The notes beneath the pieces were generated by a model. It ran no database searches, was not told where the DNA came from, and was given only the letters and a program-made list of their open reading frames with translations. 64,000 bases of DNA from MGBC131033 sp910585655 (GTDB lineage Bacteria > Bacillota > Clostridia > Lachnospirales > Lachnospiraceae). The stretch is taken from positions 1 through 64,000 of the forward strand of contig CATBCG010000071.1 of NCBI GenBank assembly GCA_949502025.1, given 5' to 3'. Positions 16,815 to 25,134 of the stretch are shown here, piece after piece (within the stretch, counting starts at the first letter, position 1; every line of letters begins with the position of its first letter). The position numbers and the translations under genes were made by a program.

Positions 16815-18014
16815 TTAGCAAACCTCTGCCGCCAACAACTCTGCAAGCGTTATGATTGCTTCTTCCTGTGCTTCTTTGCATGCAGATTTTAATGAAACCA
16901 TCGGATCTAAAAGTTCCATTCCTTTCATATCCTCCAGTTCGGCGCGCATCAGCTTCCCGGACATCGGCGCCCAGCTTCCGTTTTCCATCAACGCTACCCG
17001 ACGTTTCTGGACGTTTAATGCCTTCATATCCTCCAGCAGATTTTTCATCGCAGGATAAATCCCGGCGTTGTAGGTCGGCGCTGCCAGCACCAAATGACTA
17101 CAGCGGAAAATCTCGCTGATCAAGTGTGAAACATGTGTCTCTGATACGTCATATACCTTCAGGTTGCGGACACCACGTTCTGTCAGTTCCAATGCCAGCC
17201 GCTCCGCTGCCAGCTCGGTATTTCCGTACATTGAAGCATAGGCAATGACAACTCCCTTTTCCTCCGGCTCATACTTACTCCAAGCGTCATAGGCAGCCAA
17301 CAGCTTTTCAAAACCTTCCCGCCAAACCGGACCATGCAGCGGGCAGATCATTTTTATATCCTTCGGCGCCTTTTTTAAGAGCATTTGTACCTGCGCCCCA
17401 TATTTGCCTACAATATTGCTGTAATAGCGTCTGGCTTCTGCCATCCATCTCCGCCCTACGTTTTGTTCGTCTGCAAACAGCTTTCCATCCAAAGCGCCAA
17501 ACGTCCCGAACGCATCGGCAGAAAAGAGGATCTGGCTTGCCTCATCATATGTTACCATAACCTCCGGCCAATGTATCATCGGCGCCATTACAAATGTCAG
17601 ACGATGCGTTCCGGTTTCCAGTGTATCGCCTTCTGCTACGATCTGGCATTTCTCCTTGCCGGAAAGCTGGAAAAACTGCCCCAGAAAAGTAAAGGTTTTC
17701 GCATTTCCTACCAATGTAACGTTTGGATACTTTACCATAAGCTGCCCCAAAAGAGCGCAGTGATCCGGTTCCATGTGATTGATAATGATATAATCCAGCG
17801 GACGTCCGTCTAACACAGCGTCCACATTTTCTAAAAACTGCCGTCCTACTGCATAGTCTACCGTATCAAACAGCACGGTTTTTTCATCTAAGAGCAGGTA
17901 GGAATTATAGGAAACACCGGACGGCAACGGAAACAGGTTTTCAAACAGATGCAGCCGCCTGTCGTTTCCTCCTACATAGTATAAATCCTCCGTTATGTTT
18001 CTAACACATTTCAT
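16815..18014 (-). CDS. Flavodiiron protein (FprA-type O2/NO reductase)
   Basis: A 399-residue cytoplasmic enzyme that reduces O2 to water (or NO to N2O) in anaerobes. The metallo-beta-lactamase-like domain shows diiron ligands H80-x-E82-x-D84-H85 (NHMEPDHC), H147 (PMIHWPE), D166 (FSADAFG) and a His in CPLHGPVW. The C-terminal flavodoxin domain begins near residue 253 with the FMN loop YASMYGNTELAA. Length and ligands are typical of a functional class A protein. It heads a two-gene unit with the AraC regulator. Confidence 0.95.
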   Translation of the reverse strand: MKCVRNITEDLYYVGGNDRRLHLFENLFPLPSGVSYNSYLLLDEKTVLFDTVDYAVGRQFLENVDAVLDGRPLDYIIINHMEPDHCALLGQLMVKYPNVTLVGNAKTFTFLGQFFQLSGKEKCQIVAEGDTLETGTHRLTFVMAPMIHWPEVMVTYDEASQILFSADAFGTFGALDGKLFADEQNVGRRWMAEARRYYSNIVGKYGAQVQMLLKKAPKDIKMICPLHGPVWREGFEKLLAAYDAWSKYEPEEKGVVIAYASMYGNTELAAERLALELTERGVRNLKVYDVSETHVSHLISEIFRCSHLVLAAPTYNAGIYPAMKNLLEDMKALNVQKRRVALMENGSWAPMSGKLMRAELEDMKGMELLDPMVSLKSACKEAQEEAIITLAELLAAEVC

Positions 18015-18112
18015 AGTTGTTCTTCCCTCTTTCTATCTCTTCTCTTTACACTCCAAACTGCCTGACACTCTGCTTTGTCTCCACTGGCGGCAGGCAAGTT
18101 CAGTCCGTAGAC

Positions 18113-18142
18113 AGTATACAACATTTTTTCTTTTTTTGTAAA
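18113..18142 (-). promoter_or_regulatory. Promoter of the flavodiiron/AraC unit
   Basis: On the minus strand TTTACA (18142-18137), 18-bp spacer, TATACT (18118-18113), about 100 bp before the flavodiiron start. Confidence 0.65.
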
Positions 18143-18185
18143 GAATGAAAATCACCTAAAAATATCCTTCCCTTCACTCCGGTTC

Positions 18186-18851
18186 TTATTCATCTTTCAG
18201 ACAGATTTCCAGTTCCAAAGTCTCTGCTAAAAACTGTACCATCCGTTTCCGGTATTCTCCAAGGATGATTTCTTCTTTTTGTGTATCGTATTGATTATTT
18301 CCGCCTTCTGTAAAATACGTCAGCGTATTCCGGTTTACGGAAAGCGAATCCAAAGGCCAGCCTTCCTTCCTCTTTGGGGACGGCTGATCCAACAGATAAA
18401 AAGCGCTCTCGCCGTCGGCTTCCGGATCCATAAACGTAGAAAGATTTCCTTTATAAAACACCGCAATACCATCCAAATAGTATGCCGTCACCTTTCCTCC
18501 TAGGGAATGAACCAGCCCGGCATAATATGCAATCATTTCTTCATCCTCAAGCCTCGCTCCTCCGCCTGGCGTACGAATATGCAGCCCTGGCTGTCTGGGA
18601 TCTTCTAACGGCAGTTCTTTTATATACAATCCGGAATCGTTGCAGATAACCGCATCAAAATACTGACCATAAAACAATGCTTTCTGTCTGGCATTTTCTT
18701 CCGGCGTGCTTCCGGTTTCTTCTGGTTCCTCGGTAATGTCTAAATCCTTTAAAGTATAAAATCGAACAGCATATTCTGAGAGCAGCTCTGCAAATCGTCC
18801 GACTTTGGAAGGATTGGTCGTCCCAATCAATATCTCTTTTTGATGTTTCAT
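18186..18851 (-). CDS. Ham1/RdgB-like non-canonical purine NTP pyrophosphatase
   Basis: A 221-residue protein with the ITPase-family motifs GTTNPSKVGRFAELL at residues 10-24, TGSTPEENARQKALFYG near residue 50, and the base-pocket motif CNDSGLYI near residue 70. The family hydrolyses ITP, dITP and XTP to monophosphates to cleanse nucleotide pools. The C-terminal third (NRNTLTYFTEGGNNQYD) departs from the usual FxPxGxxxT(F/Y)AE block and the protein is slightly longer than the usual 195-200 residues, so substrate range may differ. It is a single gene divergent from the BIG2 protein. Confidence 0.82.
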   Translation of the reverse strand: MKHQKEILIGTTNPSKVGRFAELLSEYAVRFYTLKDLDITEEPEETGSTPEENARQKALFYGQYFDAVICNDSGLYIKELPLEDPRQPGLHIRTPGGGARLEDEEMIAYYAGLVHSLGGKVTAYYLDGIAVFYKGNLSTFMDPEADGESAFYLLDQPSPKRKEGWPLDSLSVNRNTLTYFTEGGNNQYDTQKEEIILGEYRKRMVQFLAETLELEICLKDE

Positions 18852-18892
18852 ATCTTTCTCCTTATTTTCTGTATAAAAGTTCCAAATTATTC

Positions 18893-18921
18893 TTTACATT
18901 TTGTTCCAGATATGGTATACT
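18893..18921 (+). promoter_or_regulatory. Promoter of the BIG2 surface protein gene
   Basis: TTTACA (18893-18898), 17-bp spacer, TATACT (18916-18921), 48 bp before the start codon. Confidence 0.75.
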
Positions 18922-18969
18922 CTTTCCAGATTCGCATTGGATTCCCGTCTAAGAAAGCGAGGAATTTCT

Positions 18970-19977
18970 ATGAATCATCTAAAACGTTCTGGCACTCGAC
19001 TCTTATCTGTATGTATTCTGATCGTCACTTTATTTTTATCCACCGGCAGTACCGTACAGGCTAAGATTGCACCTTTTGTTTTATTAAACTGTTACTCCAG
19101 ACAGGCAGATATCGGGGATTCTTTTTATCTGATCGCTGTCACAACTACCGGAAAAAAACCGACCTGGAGCAGCAGCAATTCTTCCATCGCCTCGGTCAGC
19201 GCAGCCGGAAAGGTAACGGCAAAAAAAGCGGGAAGCGTGACGATCCGCGCTAAAAGCAAAGGAGCGGAAGCTTCCTGTACGATCAAGGTAAATAAGACGA
19301 CGATTACCTTAAACCACACAAAACTGTCTATGGAAAACGGAACGACCGCTTCCCTAACTGCCACGACCTCCAACGGTTCTCCAGTCAAATGGAAAAGTCA
19401 GAAAAGCAGCATTGCTTCTGTCTCTAAGGAAGGTCTGGTAACGGCAAAAAAGCCAGGAAAAACTACCATTACGGCTTCTGCCGACGGCAGTACCATCACT
19501 TGCGACGTCACCGTAAGAAAACCAACGATTACCTTATCCCCTACTCGTATCACGTTATATCGTAAGGGAACCAAACGTCTGGATTTTCAGTCCTCTTCCT
19601 CCGTTCCCCCTGCCTGGAAGTCAAACCGCCGTTCTGTCGCTACGATAGATGAAACAGGATTAGTGACGGCAGTCAAGCATGGAACGGCTCTGATTACCGT
19701 TACGATTGACGGCGTTTCCAAAACCTGCGAGGTTATCGTAAAGCAGCCAACTGTCACCCTAAGTCAAACAGAAGTCTCTATTCCCAAAGGAAAAACCCTT
19801 GCCCTAACGGCAAAGGTCTCCTCTGGAAATCTTCCGGTCTGGTCTTCTAGCAACACCTCTGTTGCCACTGTCAGCCAAAAAGGCGTCGTCACAGCACATC
19901 AACCAGGAAAAGCGTATATTTACGCTACGGAGGATGGCATAAAGTCCCGCTGTACGGTTAAAATAACCGACAATTAA
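18970..19977 (+). CDS. Secreted protein with four bacterial Ig-like (BIG2) domains
   Basis: A 335-residue exported protein. The signal peptide runs MNHLKRSGTRLLSVCILIVT through TVQA. Four tandem BIG2 repeats of about 75 residues follow. Each has the pattern W-(S/K)-S-x-x-x-S-(I/V)-A-(S/T)-V/I, then G-x-V-T-A-x-x-x-G, for instance WSSSNSSIASVSAAGKVTAK and WSSSNTSVATVSQKGVVTAH. No LPxTG, choline-binding or catalytic domain follows; the protein ends with the last repeat (VKITDN). It may be a cell-surface or matrix protein held by interaction with others. The ATG at 18970 has GAGGAA upstream. Confidence 0.9.
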   Translation: MNHLKRSGTRLLSVCILIVTLFLSTGSTVQAKIAPFVLLNCYSRQADIGDSFYLIAVTTTGKKPTWSSSNSSIASVSAAGKVTAKKAGSVTIRAKSKGAEASCTIKVNKTTITLNHTKLSMENGTTASLTATTSNGSPVKWKSQKSSIASVSKEGLVTAKKPGKTTITASADGSTITCDVTVRKPTITLSPTRITLYRKGTKRLDFQSSSSVPPAWKSNRRSVATIDETGLVTAVKHGTALITVTIDGVSKTCEVIVKQPTVTLSQTEVSIPKGKTLALTAKVSSGNLPVWSSSNTSVATVSQKGVVTAHQPGKAYIYATEDGIKSRCTVKITDN

Positions 19978-20035
19978 AATAACGACTAACAGCCATTCCT
20001 TCTGATACTATAGAAACAGGGAATCCGTGCGAATC

Positions 20036-21328
20036 TTATTGTTCTGCCAGACAAATCGGACGTCCTCCTTCTTTTCTGGAACGTTCGGCTGCCAACGCAA
20101 CCAGATGGCTTTCTATGGATACTGCTAAAGACGTTGTTCGTATACTAGGAGCGCCTCCCCGGATCAAATCCAACAGCTCTTCTACCATTCGGTTATCGCC
20201 TCCGGCATGTCCGCTGAAATCCTCTGCCAACGCTCCGACGTCAATGACTTCTGTCTCTTTGGAATCGGCTGTCGGATAAGGACGTATGGTAATGGTATTT
20301 TCCGACAAGGAAGCCGTTATCTCGCCAAGCGTCCCGCAAATCCTGGTATCTCTTCCGCCTCGCTCCGTAAACGCCGTCATTGTCATGGAAATCGTGCTGC
20401 CATCCTCCATCTCCATATTCAGAACCTGATGATCGACTACATCGTTATCACAGGCATATACACATCTACCATATGGTCCCTCCTGAATCGCCTGCCGGAT
20501 ACTTTCTTCTGTCGGCACATCCGCCAGTACATCACAAGGCCAACCGGTATGCCCCTTTAATACGCCAGTCGCTTCATTGGTCAAATAGATCTTTTCCGCA
20601 TCATAAGGACAATGTTCTTTTACCTGGCAGCCGTCCATACAACGCCCTGCTGCTCCTTTAGGAGCCTTTTCCGGTCGAAACAGATGTAGCCCTCCAAAGC
20701 TGGATACCGACAGACACCGTTTCCCTGTCAGCCATAGCAGCAAATCCAGATCATGACAGCACTTCGCAAGGATCATCGGACTGGTTTCTTCTTCTTTCCG
20801 CCAGTTTCCTCTTACAAAGCTATGCGCCTGATGCCAATATTGGACATTTTCCAGATGCTGGATATTGACAATATCCCCAATCACACCGGAACATAGCACT
20901 TCTTTTAGCTTGCCATAAAACGGGGTATAGCGCAGAACATGACAGACCAATACAATCCGCTGTCTTTCCTCTGCTACCCGTAAAATCTCCTGACATTCCT
21001 CTAATACCGGAGAAATCGGCTTTTCTAACAGCAAATGATAGCCCTGTTTTAAAGCAGCCAGCCCCTGCGGTACATGTTGTCTGTCCTGGGTGCAAATAAA
21101 CATCACGTCGGCTAATCTCTCCTGCTGCAACATTTCCTCGGCGCTTGTATAACACCTCTCCGGCGGAATCTCGAATTCCTCCGCCGCTCTCTGTACCCGT
21201 TCTGGTATAATATCTGCAATTGCCACAATTTTCATTTTTTCCGGAAAAAGCTTTTGGCATTGTGCATAAGTATGAAAGCCCCGGCTTCCCAGCCCGGCAA
21301 TCGCTATGGTACATATGTTTTCTTTCAT
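20036..21328 (-). CDS. Gfo/Idh/MocA-family oxidoreductase with Cys-rich insert
   Basis: A 430-residue enzyme. The Rossmann motif IAGLGSRGFHTYAQ starts near residue 10, the LLEKPISPVLEE motif near residue 96, and the CCHDLDLLLWLTGKRCLSVS catalytic region near residue 190. An insert near residue 225 carries a Cys cluster (GRCMDGCQVKEHCPYD) that could bind metal; the group with this insert acts on sugar-derived substrates that are not well defined. It is the second gene of a unit with the kinase at 21406, 77 bp downstream of it. Confidence 0.88.
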   Translation of the reverse strand: MKENICTIAIAGLGSRGFHTYAQCQKLFPEKMKIVAIADIIPERVQRAAEEFEIPPERCYTSAEEMLQQERLADVMFICTQDRQHVPQGLAALKQGYHLLLEKPISPVLEECQEILRVAEERQRIVLVCHVLRYTPFYGKLKEVLCSGVIGDIVNIQHLENVQYWHQAHSFVRGNWRKEEETSPMILAKCCHDLDLLLWLTGKRCLSVSSFGGLHLFRPEKAPKGAAGRCMDGCQVKEHCPYDAEKIYLTNEATGVLKGHTGWPCDVLADVPTEESIRQAIQEGPYGRCVYACDNDVVDHQVLNMEMEDGSTISMTMTAFTERGGRDTRICGTLGEITASLSENTITIRPYPTADSKETEVIDVGALAEDFSGHAGGDNRMVEELLDLIRGGAPSIRTTSLAVSIESHLVALAAERSRKEGGRPICLAEQ

Positions 21329-21405
21329 GATTTTACCACCTATCTGTGCATTGGCGCACTTTTTTTGTCATAAGAAAGCTCTCCAAACTTCCCTAATCTG
21401 CTTTC

Positions 21406-22497
21406 TCAAACGGAACTTAGCGCTCTAAACGCTTCCCACTTCCGTTCCATATCTGCAGCTAAAGCCAACTGACTTCTGGCTCGATCCAGGTTGTGACAGG
21501 TTCTTTGTATCTGATAATACACATCTCCCTGCAGATAATCCGCCAGAAATCTCATTCCGTTTTCCATTGTCATCAGCCAGGCGCCTTCCGCCAGCATTTC
21601 CCGCTCGCTTCGCCAAAGACTGTCGCCGCATTCCTCTAAAAATCCTTTGGTATATTGTTCTGCCAATTCTAAAGACAGACCGACTTTTGCGCTGTCCGCT
21701 TCATCTTCCGCAGCCAAGTTTGCTCCAAACCGGATCGCCTCTCCATAGTCAAAAATAGACAATCCCGGCATCACCGTATCCAGGTCGATGACACAAACCG
21801 CCTCCCCACTTACCGCGTCAAACATAATGTTGCTTAGCTTGGTATCATTATGCGTCACCCGTAGCGGCAGTTCTCCTGCCAAAAGCAGCTCTCTGGCGCT
21901 GCCAAAACGATCGGCTCGTTCTTTGATAAAGGCGATTTCAGGCATCACCTCTGCCGCCCTGCCGCAGACATCTTCTGTTACTGCCTGGCAAAAGTCCCGG
22001 TAACGCTTCGGGGTATGGTGAAAATCTGGAAGCGTTTCTATCAATTCCTCCACCGGATAATCTGCCAAAAGCCGCTGAAAACGCCCAAACGCCCGACCGC
22101 TTTCATAAAGCTGCCCTGGTCGTCCCGCCTGATCGCCGCACACCGCATCGCGGATATACTGGTAGGCTCTAAAGCATTCCCCTCGGCTGTTTTTATATAG
22201 ATATCCTCCGCTCCGGCTGGCAATCAAAGTCAGTACCTCCTGTCTGACGGCTCCCGGTAATCGCTTTTTTTGTAAAAACTCTGTTACCCCGGCAATATTT
22301 TTTATCAATGCTTCCAGATTTTGGAAAATCTCGGTATTGATCTGCTGCAAAACAAATTTTTTTAAAGAGCCTGTCTCTTCCACCAGCCAAGTCCGGTTGA
22401 TATGCCCGCCGGATATTGATTCGATCTGCAGCTTGCCCCCTTCCGATGAAAAAGCAACCGCCGCTTCCTGTATGGCTGATTTTGTCAGTGCTTCCAT
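21406..22497 (-). CDS. Sugar/aminoglycoside phosphotransferase-fold kinase, NahK-like
   Basis: A 363-residue kinase of the APH fold. The nucleotide-binding N-lobe contains ISGGHINRTWLVEE. The catalytic loop RVTHNDTKLSNIMFD is near residue 215 and the metal site CVIDLDTVMPGLSIFDYGE near residue 238, followed by IRFGAN. The last two blocks match N-acetylhexosamine 1-kinase (NahK) of the lacto-N-biose pathway, so the product may be GlcNAc/GalNAc-1-phosphate. The partner genes of that pathway (phosphorylase, uridylyltransferase) are absent here. The ribosome site (AAGGAG) is 15 bp upstream, an unusually long spacing; stop codons rule out a closer upstream start. Confidence 0.8.
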   Translation of the reverse strand: MEALTKSAIQEAAVAFSSEGGKLQIESISGGHINRTWLVEETGSLKKFVLQQINTEIFQNLEALIKNIAGVTEFLQKKRLPGAVRQEVLTLIASRSGGYLYKNSRGECFRAYQYIRDAVCGDQAGRPGQLYESGRAFGRFQRLLADYPVEELIETLPDFHHTPKRYRDFCQAVTEDVCGRAAEVMPEIAFIKERADRFGSARELLLAGELPLRVTHNDTKLSNIMFDAVSGEAVCVIDLDTVMPGLSIFDYGEAIRFGANLAAEDEADSAKVGLSLELAEQYTKGFLEECGDSLWRSEREMLAEGAWLMTMENGMRFLADYLQGDVYYQIQRTCHNLDRARSQLALAADMERKWEAFRALSSV

Positions 22498-22617
22498 CTA
22501 TTTTTTTACACGCTCCTTCCTGATAGGATATTTTTCTTTTTCATTATACCCTTTTCCTCCATAAAGCGTCAATGTCTTTGTAACATAAAGTTTCTGACCT
22601 CACCTAACACTAGGCTC

Positions 22618-22645
22618 TTGAAAAAACATTCAAATATGTTATAAT
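22618..22645 (+). promoter_or_regulatory. Promoter of the DtxR/MntR-type gene, flanked by an 8-bp inverted repeat
   Basis: TTGAAA (22618-22623), 16-bp spacer, TATAAT (22640-22645). ACTAGGCT (22609-22616) and its complement AGCCTAGT (22675-22682) bracket the promoter; the second also overlaps the ribosome site. This suggests autoregulation, possibly with looping. Confidence 0.7.
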
Positions 22646-22697
22646 AACCCATACGGGCGGTCGCTTTAGGAGACAGCCTAGTAAGGAGGGAATTACT

Positions 22698-23066
22698 ATA
22701 CACACGAATGAATCTTCTGAAAACTATCTGGAAACTATTTTGATTTTAAGCCGGACACGTCCTGTTGTCCGCTCCGTTGATATTGCGACAGAACTGGGAT
22801 TTAAAAAGCCCAGCGTCAGCGTTGCTATGAAAAATCTGCGGGAAAAAAATCACATTACCGTCACAAAAGAAGGATTTATCTATCTGACGGACACCGGAAA
22901 AGAAATTGCCGAAATGATATACGAACGCCATGAGCTGCTCACAGCATGGCTGATTCGTCTCGGCGTCGATGAAAGCATTGCCACAAAGGATGCCTGCCGT
23001 ATTGAGCATGTCATCAGCAAAGAAAGCTTTGAAGCTATCAAACAGTATGTCAGCGGTCTGGAGTGA
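22698..23066 (+). CDS. DtxR/MntR-family metal-dependent transcriptional regulator, apparent ATA start
   Basis: A 122-residue regulator with a winged HTH (VRSVDIATELGFKKPSVSVAM) and a dimerisation/metal-binding domain. Likely ligands are visible in YERHELLTAWL and KDACRIEHVISKE (His, Cys, Glu, His). The C-terminal SH3-like domain of DtxR is missing, as in MntR. Relatives begin M-x-x-H-x-S-x-E-NYLETIL; here that block (HTNESSENYLETIL) is in frame but the codon before it is ATA at 22698, 8 bp after GGAGGG. The first classical start would be TTG at 22740, which would remove the conserved helix. It overlaps the convergent ibrB-like gene by 17 bp. It may control the feo genes at 35-38 kb. Confidence 0.85.
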   Translation: MHTNESSENYLETILILSRTRPVVRSVDIATELGFKKPSVSVAMKNLREKNHITVTKEGFIYLTDTGKEIAEMIYERHELLTAWLIRLGVDESIATKDACRIEHVISKESFEAIKQYVSGLE

Positions 23067-23643
23067 ATTCTTCCTCCAGCGCTGCCGCTGCTTCTTCTTT
23101 CATCTCTTTTTCTGCAGCCTCTTTCTTCGGATCGGTTGGCAGCCAGGCGTTACCAAACTTGACATCCTTAAACAGCGCTGCCAACCCCGTAATCTGCTTT
23201 AACCGTAAAATCTCATCCCGATCCATGCCAAGATGTTTGGAAATCCAGGCGTCCGAGCGTCCTAACTCATGCAGTTCCTTAATGATATTACTCATCAGAT
23301 CCACATCGTGAGAGCCTCTGGCTCGGTTGTGCCGGATCGTACTCGCCATCCGGTTTGCCAACGGCTTATTGATAATGGAAACCGGAAGCTTACCTTCTTC
23401 CCGCTCATAGATATCCGGGTAATCCAACATAATCCGATAACGGTGAAACCCATCTACAATGATATAGCTATCCTCTTCTTTTTTATAATAACATACCACC
23501 GGCATCGTATAACCGTCCTCTTTGATGCTGTCATATAGCAGTTTTAGCTCTGGAGGCGCAACTGAATTCGGATTATAGGTATTCGGCTTTATTTTTTCTA
23601 TCGGAACTGAAATTACATTGTATACAGGACTTTTAAATGCCAT
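23050..23643 (-). CDS. ibrB: IbrB-like ParB/sulfiredoxin-fold protein
   Basis: A 197-residue protein with the ParB-like nuclease fold: VPIEKIKPNTYNPNSVAPPE, then DSIKEDGYTMPVVCYY, then IIVDGFHRYRIM (the G-x-H-R motif), then MASTIRHNRARGSHD. A helical tail with LGRSDAWISKHLGMDRDEIL resembles the ParB HTH. It overlaps the 3' end of the ibrA-like gene by 11 bp, so the pair is co-translated, as for IbrA/IbrB in other bacteria. In E. coli these activate immunoglobulin-binding surface genes; their biochemical role is not settled. The ATG at 23643 has GGAGGAG at 7 bp. Confidence 0.85.
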   Translation of the reverse strand: MAFKSPVYNVISVPIEKIKPNTYNPNSVAPPELKLLYDSIKEDGYTMPVVCYYKKEEDSYIIVDGFHRYRIMLDYPDIYEREEGKLPVSIINKPLANRMASTIRHNRARGSHDVDLMSNIIKELHELGRSDAWISKHLGMDRDEILRLKQITGLAALFKDVKFGNAWLPTDPKKEAAEKEMKEEAAAALEEEFTPDR

Positions 23644-24973
23644 TGCCAATCTCCTCCACGCTACTGTATTTTTGCTTTAGATAATCAATACGTCTTTGCT
23701 GGTCTCTCGTCAATCCAAATCCCATAAAGCGGCAAATATGGTCGTTCTTTAAAATACAATAACACATCCGCTTCCAGCTCGGTATGTCTTTGGTCGATTT
23801 GATATCATCCGTATGATCCGGCAGCTTTCCGACAAATACTACACGAGAATTTTTCATCACCGTATAATTGGAAATCCCGTTGCGACGGATGTTGTAACCG
23901 TGATCTAACAGCTCCTGGATTGTCTCTTCTTCCAAGCCGCCTCCGGTATGATGCCAGAATTCAATGGAAGATTTGAATTTTTTGATATAATTATTACGCA
24001 GCCTCGTCGGCAGCGTATCCAGTAAAAACTTCGTATATTCTTCCCAGGTATAGCCGTCCGGCAAGGTAACGTTTCGATATCCCATCGCCTTTGTCCTGCC
24101 GTATACCGAACCGAAATTCGCTCCTCTTACCCGCCCTAGCAGCTTCGTCCAAATCTCCGGATCGATCACCCGATATAAATGCAGGCTGTCTTTGGCATAA
24201 TCGTTAAACGGAGAAGCCACTCTCATCTGATCCGGCTTTAGCCCTGCCATATAATACAGGTCATAAAGCTTATTATAATCATAGCCAAACAGATAGTTGG
24301 CATGCCAGACGTCGTTAGACGTCCAATCGTACATCGGAGAAGCGCACCAAACGTCTTTAAACTGCTTGGTAATCCAGCAGGTGCCGTCATATCCATGCTT
24401 CCGGTTGACAATCCCGCTATAACGCTGGAGTGATTCATCTGCCCGTATTCCCAGCAGGCAGACGGTTTTCCTGCGCCCATGGCAGTTCCGATACCAGCGC
24501 CCGAACTGCTTTGCCAGATCTTCCTGGTGCATCCGGTAATGATAGGTACTAATCGGATTATTTTCCAGATTGATTACATACGGATGCTTTGGCATAGGAC
24601 GTACCCAGGCTTCCTTTTTGGTATCATCCCATGGATACCAAAACATCTCATAGCTGCTAAGAGCAGTCCTGGTCGCCATCGGCAGGCATACCCAATAAGG
24701 TTCTACGTCCTGCTCAATCCTGGCAAACGTTCTTTCAATGTATTCGGTAGTCACGGTGTATTGCGCCTCAAAATCCTGATGAAACACACCCAGCTTTTTA
24801 TTTGGATAATACTTTTTACGGAAATCCAGCACGATATTAAGCAGCAGTCCGCTGTCCTTCCCGCCGGAAAAGGAAATATAAATATTGTCGAATTCCTGGA
24901 ACAAATAGTGAAGCCGCTCCAAAAGCGCTTCATACACGTTTTGATTGGTATACCTTCTTCTCGTTTTTATCAC
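23633..24973 (-). CDS. ibrA: IbrA-like PAPS-reductase-fold protein
   Basis: A protein of about 446 residues with the adenosine phosphosulfate reductase-type PP-loop SFSGGKDSGLLLNIVLD near residue 34, a GVFHQDFEAQYT segment, and the DUF3440-type region CHGRRKTVCLLGIRADESLQR. It ends with WKRMCYCILKNDHICRFMGFG. It works with the ParB-like partner. I chose the GTG at 24973 because family members begin near KTRRRYTNQNVYEALLERL. The frame stays open upstream to 25096, but that part is a hydrophobic stretch without a ribosome site. The GTG also has a weak site, so the start is uncertain. PP-loop enzymes of this kind also occur in DNA sulfur-modification systems. Confidence 0.82.
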   Translation of the reverse strand: MIKTRRRYTNQNVYEALLERLHYLFQEFDNIYISFSGGKDSGLLLNIVLDFRKKYYPNKKLGVFHQDFEAQYTVTTEYIERTFARIEQDVEPYWVCLPMATRTALSSYEMFWYPWDDTKKEAWVRPMPKHPYVINLENNPISTYHYRMHQEDLAKQFGRWYRNCHGRRKTVCLLGIRADESLQRYSGIVNRKHGYDGTCWITKQFKDVWCASPMYDWTSNDVWHANYLFGYDYNKLYDLYYMAGLKPDQMRVASPFNDYAKDSLHLYRVIDPEIWTKLLGRVRGANFGSVYGRTKAMGYRNVTLPDGYTWEEYTKFLLDTLPTRLRNNYIKKFKSSIEFWHHTGGGLEEETIQELLDHGYNIRRNGISNYTVMKNSRVVFVGKLPDHTDDIKSTKDIPSWKRMCYCILKNDHICRFMGFGLTRDQQRRIDYLKQKYSSVEEIGNGI

Positions 24974-25134
24974 CCCATTATGTAAAAAATACCAAAAATA
25001 GAAATAATAACCTATATTACCACAAAATACCAGAAGATTCAACAAAAAAAATAGCAGAAAGCGTTTCCTTCTGCTTCCTGCTGTTTTTTCTATCATAAAA
25101 AAGTTTTTCTACTTTCATCCTCGATCGGCGTCTA

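Noticed and set aside
24974..25096. Hydrophobic N-terminal extension of the IbrA-like protein as a real membrane anchor
   Set aside because: No ribosome site precedes the upstream ATG at 25096, and family members start near the KTRRRYTNQNVYEALLERL segment. The open frame is probably chance.
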